7,750 nucleotides of DNA, from assembly GCA_014729935.1 (NCBI GenBank), contig WJJB01000338.1, positions 1 to 7,750 of the forward strand, given 5' to 3'. Of this stretch, positions 5,819 through 7,750 are shown in pieces; position 1 is the stretch's first letter; each line of letters begins with the position of its first letter. This DNA comes from Candidatus Bathyarchaeota archaeon (GTDB taxonomy: Archaea; Asgardarchaeota; Lokiarchaeia; Sigyniarchaeales; Sigyniarchaeaceae). Under the pieces are notes generated by a model. It made no database searches, was not told where the DNA came from, and worked only from the letters and a program-made list of their open reading frames with translations. The translations under genes and the position numbers were made by a program.

Positions 5819-7099
5819 CTATCCCTGCCTTCCTGCATCGAGCATTTCCAGCAACGATTCAATGCGCAAGAAAACACCCTCTTCATTATATTTGCGCACG
5901 TCCGCGTGGTCCACGTCAATAAGGATCGTGGGGATTCCAAGAGTTTCAGAGATCTTTTCCTTCAGGTCGAGTTGCATCAGGCTATACACCTTGCAACTCC
6001 GGTTGCTCGCGAAGATCACCGCATCGATGCTCATCTTCTCGATGATTTGCCTCATGGCCTTGAAACGCAACTCGAGACCATAGGGGCAGACCGAGAAATT
6101 CTGGATTCTTGCCAGGTATTCGAGCGGATCGGTATTACCTTCGTAGGGATAATGCTCGAAGCCACCCTCGATGGTTCCGATGCATGAGGTGTAGGTGGCA
6201 TGAACTAAATTGGCATCCATGGCTGCAAGGCGGGTGCTCATGGAACGAAGCTGGTGCCACGGGGCAATGTTATCCCACAGTAACCGGTATCGCTCGTTTG
6301 GGACAGGGAAGATTCCATTTTCCATGTTTTCAAGGGTCTCCCGTGCGAGTAACTTGTAGTGTTCCACGATATCAGGTTGGGTACGCATTACCACGAATGG
6401 TGCCATCTGGGCGAACGTGTCGAAGGCAGTCAAGCCGGATGGCTCGTGTTCGGCACATTGCAAGTACTCCTTCCAATATCGTGTTGCCTCGTTCATGTTC
6501 TTGACGGCATCGCGCACTTTCTCGATATCGCATTCCTGTCCGGTGAGTTGCTCCATTTTGGCTATCAGGTTTTGGAATTGCCCGACAAGGAATGATGTAT
6601 CTGCAGGTGCTTGAGGCTCGTAACAAAAGGGGGCATCGATGATGGCATGTGGGGTCCCAAGTTTCCTGTGGTACACGTCAAACCACTTCACCAGCAAGGA
6701 GCAATTATTGGTATCCGATAGGAGTAAATTGGGCTTGGGAAGTCCACCCACTGGTGAATCACAGGCGCCACCAAACTCGGTTCCCAAGTCAATGCGTGCG
6801 TAAGAACAAATATCCATGGAATACCCCAAGTTCTCTGCCTTTTTAGCGAGGGGAACCCCTGCTCCTTTACTCGCCGACATGGCAGCATGATTTTCTGGGA
6901 TGGCAACCACTACATTCTCGAAACCAGCCAGAATTTCCACGGGCGCACATATTGAAGCCCAAACCACGAATGCACCGTCCTTGGCAGCCATTGCAAGTTC
7001 ATGGTAGTGTTGTTTCAGGAGCTTGGATAAGCGTTCGGCTGAAGGGGTTTTCCTTCGACGTGCGCCCTTTCTTTCAAGGTTTGAATGTTCAGCGTTCAT
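5819..7099 (-). CDS. 2-hydroxyacyl-CoA dehydratase / benzoyl-CoA reductase family subunit (HGD-D)
   Basis: This 426-residue protein belongs to the HgdA/HgdB-BcrB/BcrC superfamily (HGD-D domain). These form heterodimers with iron-sulfur clusters; after activation by an ATP-hydrolysing partner they reduce the thioester to a ketyl radical, either removing water from a (R)-2-hydroxyacyl-CoA or reducing an aromatic CoA ester. Family features seen are ICAPVEILAGF at 50-60 (the PxE(I/L)LxAxG element), DICSYAR at 96-102, LLSDTNNCS at 126-134 and ASNRSCKVYSLMQLDLKE at 364-381. C98, C133 and C369 sit where cluster ligands are expected. The C-terminus (LRIESLLEML) is the usual family end. Length fits BcrB or HgdA-like subunits, but substrate and subunit type cannot be fixed. 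The start overlaps the upstream subunit gene by 11 nt, with GAGG 9 nt before the ATG, so the two are one operon. The activator is not in the window. Confidence 0.9.
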   Translation of the reverse strand: MNAEHSNLERKGARRRKTPSAERLSKLLKQHYHELAMAAKDGAFVVWASICAPVEILAGFENVVVAIPENHAAMSASKGAGVPLAKKAENLGYSMDICSYARIDLGTEFGGACDSPVGGLPKPNLLLSDTNNCSLLVKWFDVYHRKLGTPHAIIDAPFCYEPQAPADTSFLVGQFQNLIAKMEQLTGQECDIEKVRDAVKNMNEATRYWKEYLQCAEHEPSGLTAFDTFAQMAPFVVMRTQPDIVEHYKLLARETLENMENGIFPVPNERYRLLWDNIAPWHQLRSMSTRLAAMDANLVHATYTSCIGTIEGGFEHYPYEGNTDPLEYLARIQNFSVCPYGLELRFKAMRQIIEKMSIDAVIFASNRSCKVYSLMQLDLKEKISETLGIPTILIDVDHADVRKYNEEGVFLRIESLLEMLDAGRQG

Positions 7100-7750
7100 C
7101 CATCTTCCCCTCTTGTTGTTTTTGCAGGACCTCTGCGAAGGCTTCGATGCGATTCACGTGCTGTGCAAGCCCATCACGGTCATCATGGGAGAATTCAAGT
7201 CGCAAGAGCGATAACCCCCTATCCTTGACCAGTTCCTCGATGAATGGCAATTCCAAGTACTCGTACTCGCAAAATTTTTCACCGAGGAAGATCATGCCCC
7301 GTGCACCCGTTTCTTCGATCATTTTTTCGAGATACGCGATCCTGGCATCACTTGCATGCAGCAAGGTGGGACAAGGGCAATGATCCCGGTAGAAATCAAT
7401 GTAGTAATCAATAAGACTGGTTATCTCACCATTAGGCATGCTTGCATGAGCTCGATGCAGCGCGGCAATGTCATTTCCCACCACGGTAAATCCGGCCGCG
7501 TCTATCGTGGCAGCAATGGAAGGTGGCGGGGGCAAGATCCCCGTGATGATGACACCTGGATTTTCGTGCATTTCCGGTTCATGCCCGGAGTGCTCGATGG
7601 CTCGCTTGAATGCAATGATTTGCTCCTCCACGGGAAGCAAATTTGCATCTAGATGCACCTCTACTTGGCTCGCGAAGGACATTCTACCCTGCCTTACCAT
7701 TTCCTCCATTTTCAATGCCAATGCCCGCATCTCCCGATATAATTCAACGC
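7089..7750 (-). CDS. 2-hydroxyacyl-CoA dehydratase / benzoyl-CoA reductase family subunit, partial
   Basis: Only the C-terminal 219 or so residues are inside the window. The frame stays open to position 7750, reading VELYRE before the internal methionine at 7730, so that ATG is not the start. Numbering from that methionine, GILPPPPSIAATIDAAGFTVVGND at 64-87 matches the family's G-x-n-E-x-G-x-x-VV-x-(D/N)D region. CPCPT at 118-122 is a conserved Cys/Pro element. GMIFLGEKFCEYEYLELPFI at 145-164 carries C154, the expected last iron-sulfur ligand. The protein ends with the family-typical RIEAFAEVL (194-202) and a charged tail. It is the probable heterodimer partner of the gene at 5819-7099, whose start it overlaps by 11 nt. 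The rest of the operon, perhaps including the ATPase activator, should lie upstream, past the window edge. Confidence 0.87.
   Translation of the reverse strand, partial: VELYREMRALALKMEEMVRQGRMSFASQVEVHLDANLLPVEEQIIAFKRAIEHSGHEPEMHENPGVIITGILPPPPSIAATIDAAGFTVVGNDIAALHRAHASMPNGEITSLIDYYIDFYRDHCPCPTLLHASDARIAYLEKMIEETGARGMIFLGEKFCEYEYLELPFIEELVKDRGLSLLRLEFSHDDRDGLAQHVNRIEAFAEVLQKQQEGKMDER

Noticed and set aside
6952..7383. Plus-strand frame of 143 codons across the two dehydratase genes
   Set aside because: It is a shadow, opposite two convincing family members, with serine-rich translation typical of antisense frames.
1..7750. CRISPR array, integrase/attachment site or defence island
   Set aside because: No regularly spaced direct repeats, no integrase, nuclease or toxin-like gene, and no long direct repeats were seen on either strand.

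Overview
The window reads as a piece of a mesophilic archaeal genome, possibly from the Asgard/Promethearchaeota group. The lineage is an inference. The supporting points are: an AT-rich TATA-like box about 25-35 bp upstream of the cold-shock gene; a terminator made only of T-runs with no hairpin; Shine-Dalgarno sites that fit an archaeal 16S tail (GGTGAT, GGAG); long non-coding gaps; and a gene mix (large LRR protein, 2-hydroxyacyl-CoA dehydratase subunits, IS200-type relic) common in sediment archaea. A deep-branching anaerobic bacterium is not excluded.

Layout. Positions 29-1972 (minus) encode a 647-residue protein with a long helical N-terminal half and 14 leucine-rich repeats. A divergent gap of about 520 bp follows. 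On the plus strand come a 190-residue uncharacterised conserved protein (2492-3064), a T-run, then a tight two-gene unit: a 69-residue small protein (3125-3334) and a Gfo/Idh/MocA oxidoreductase (3336-4541) that starts one base after its stop codon. Positions 4542-4900 hold a decayed IS200/IS605 transposase N-terminus, preceded by a GC-rich imperfect hairpin. A cold-shock-domain protein with an RGG-type tail (4994-5281, minus) has its own candidate promoter and T-rich terminator. About 540 bp of apparently non-coding DNA follows, with two hairpins.

The right end (5819-7750, minus) carries two overlapping subunits of the 2-hydroxyacyl-CoA dehydratase / benzoyl-CoA reductase superfamily. The upstream one is cut by the window edge. 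Together they would form a heterodimeric iron-sulfur enzyme needing an ATP-dependent activator, which is not in the window and may lie beyond position 7750.

The regions look functionally independent: a probable protein-interaction scaffold, a redox enzyme with a small partner, an RNA-binding protein and an anaerobic acyl-CoA enzyme. I found no CRISPR array, rRNA, convincing tRNA or clear multi-gene defence system. The less ordinary items are the coupled 69-residue protein, the four-cysteine insert in the oxidoreductase, the unassigned N-terminal half of the LRR protein, and the transposase relic.
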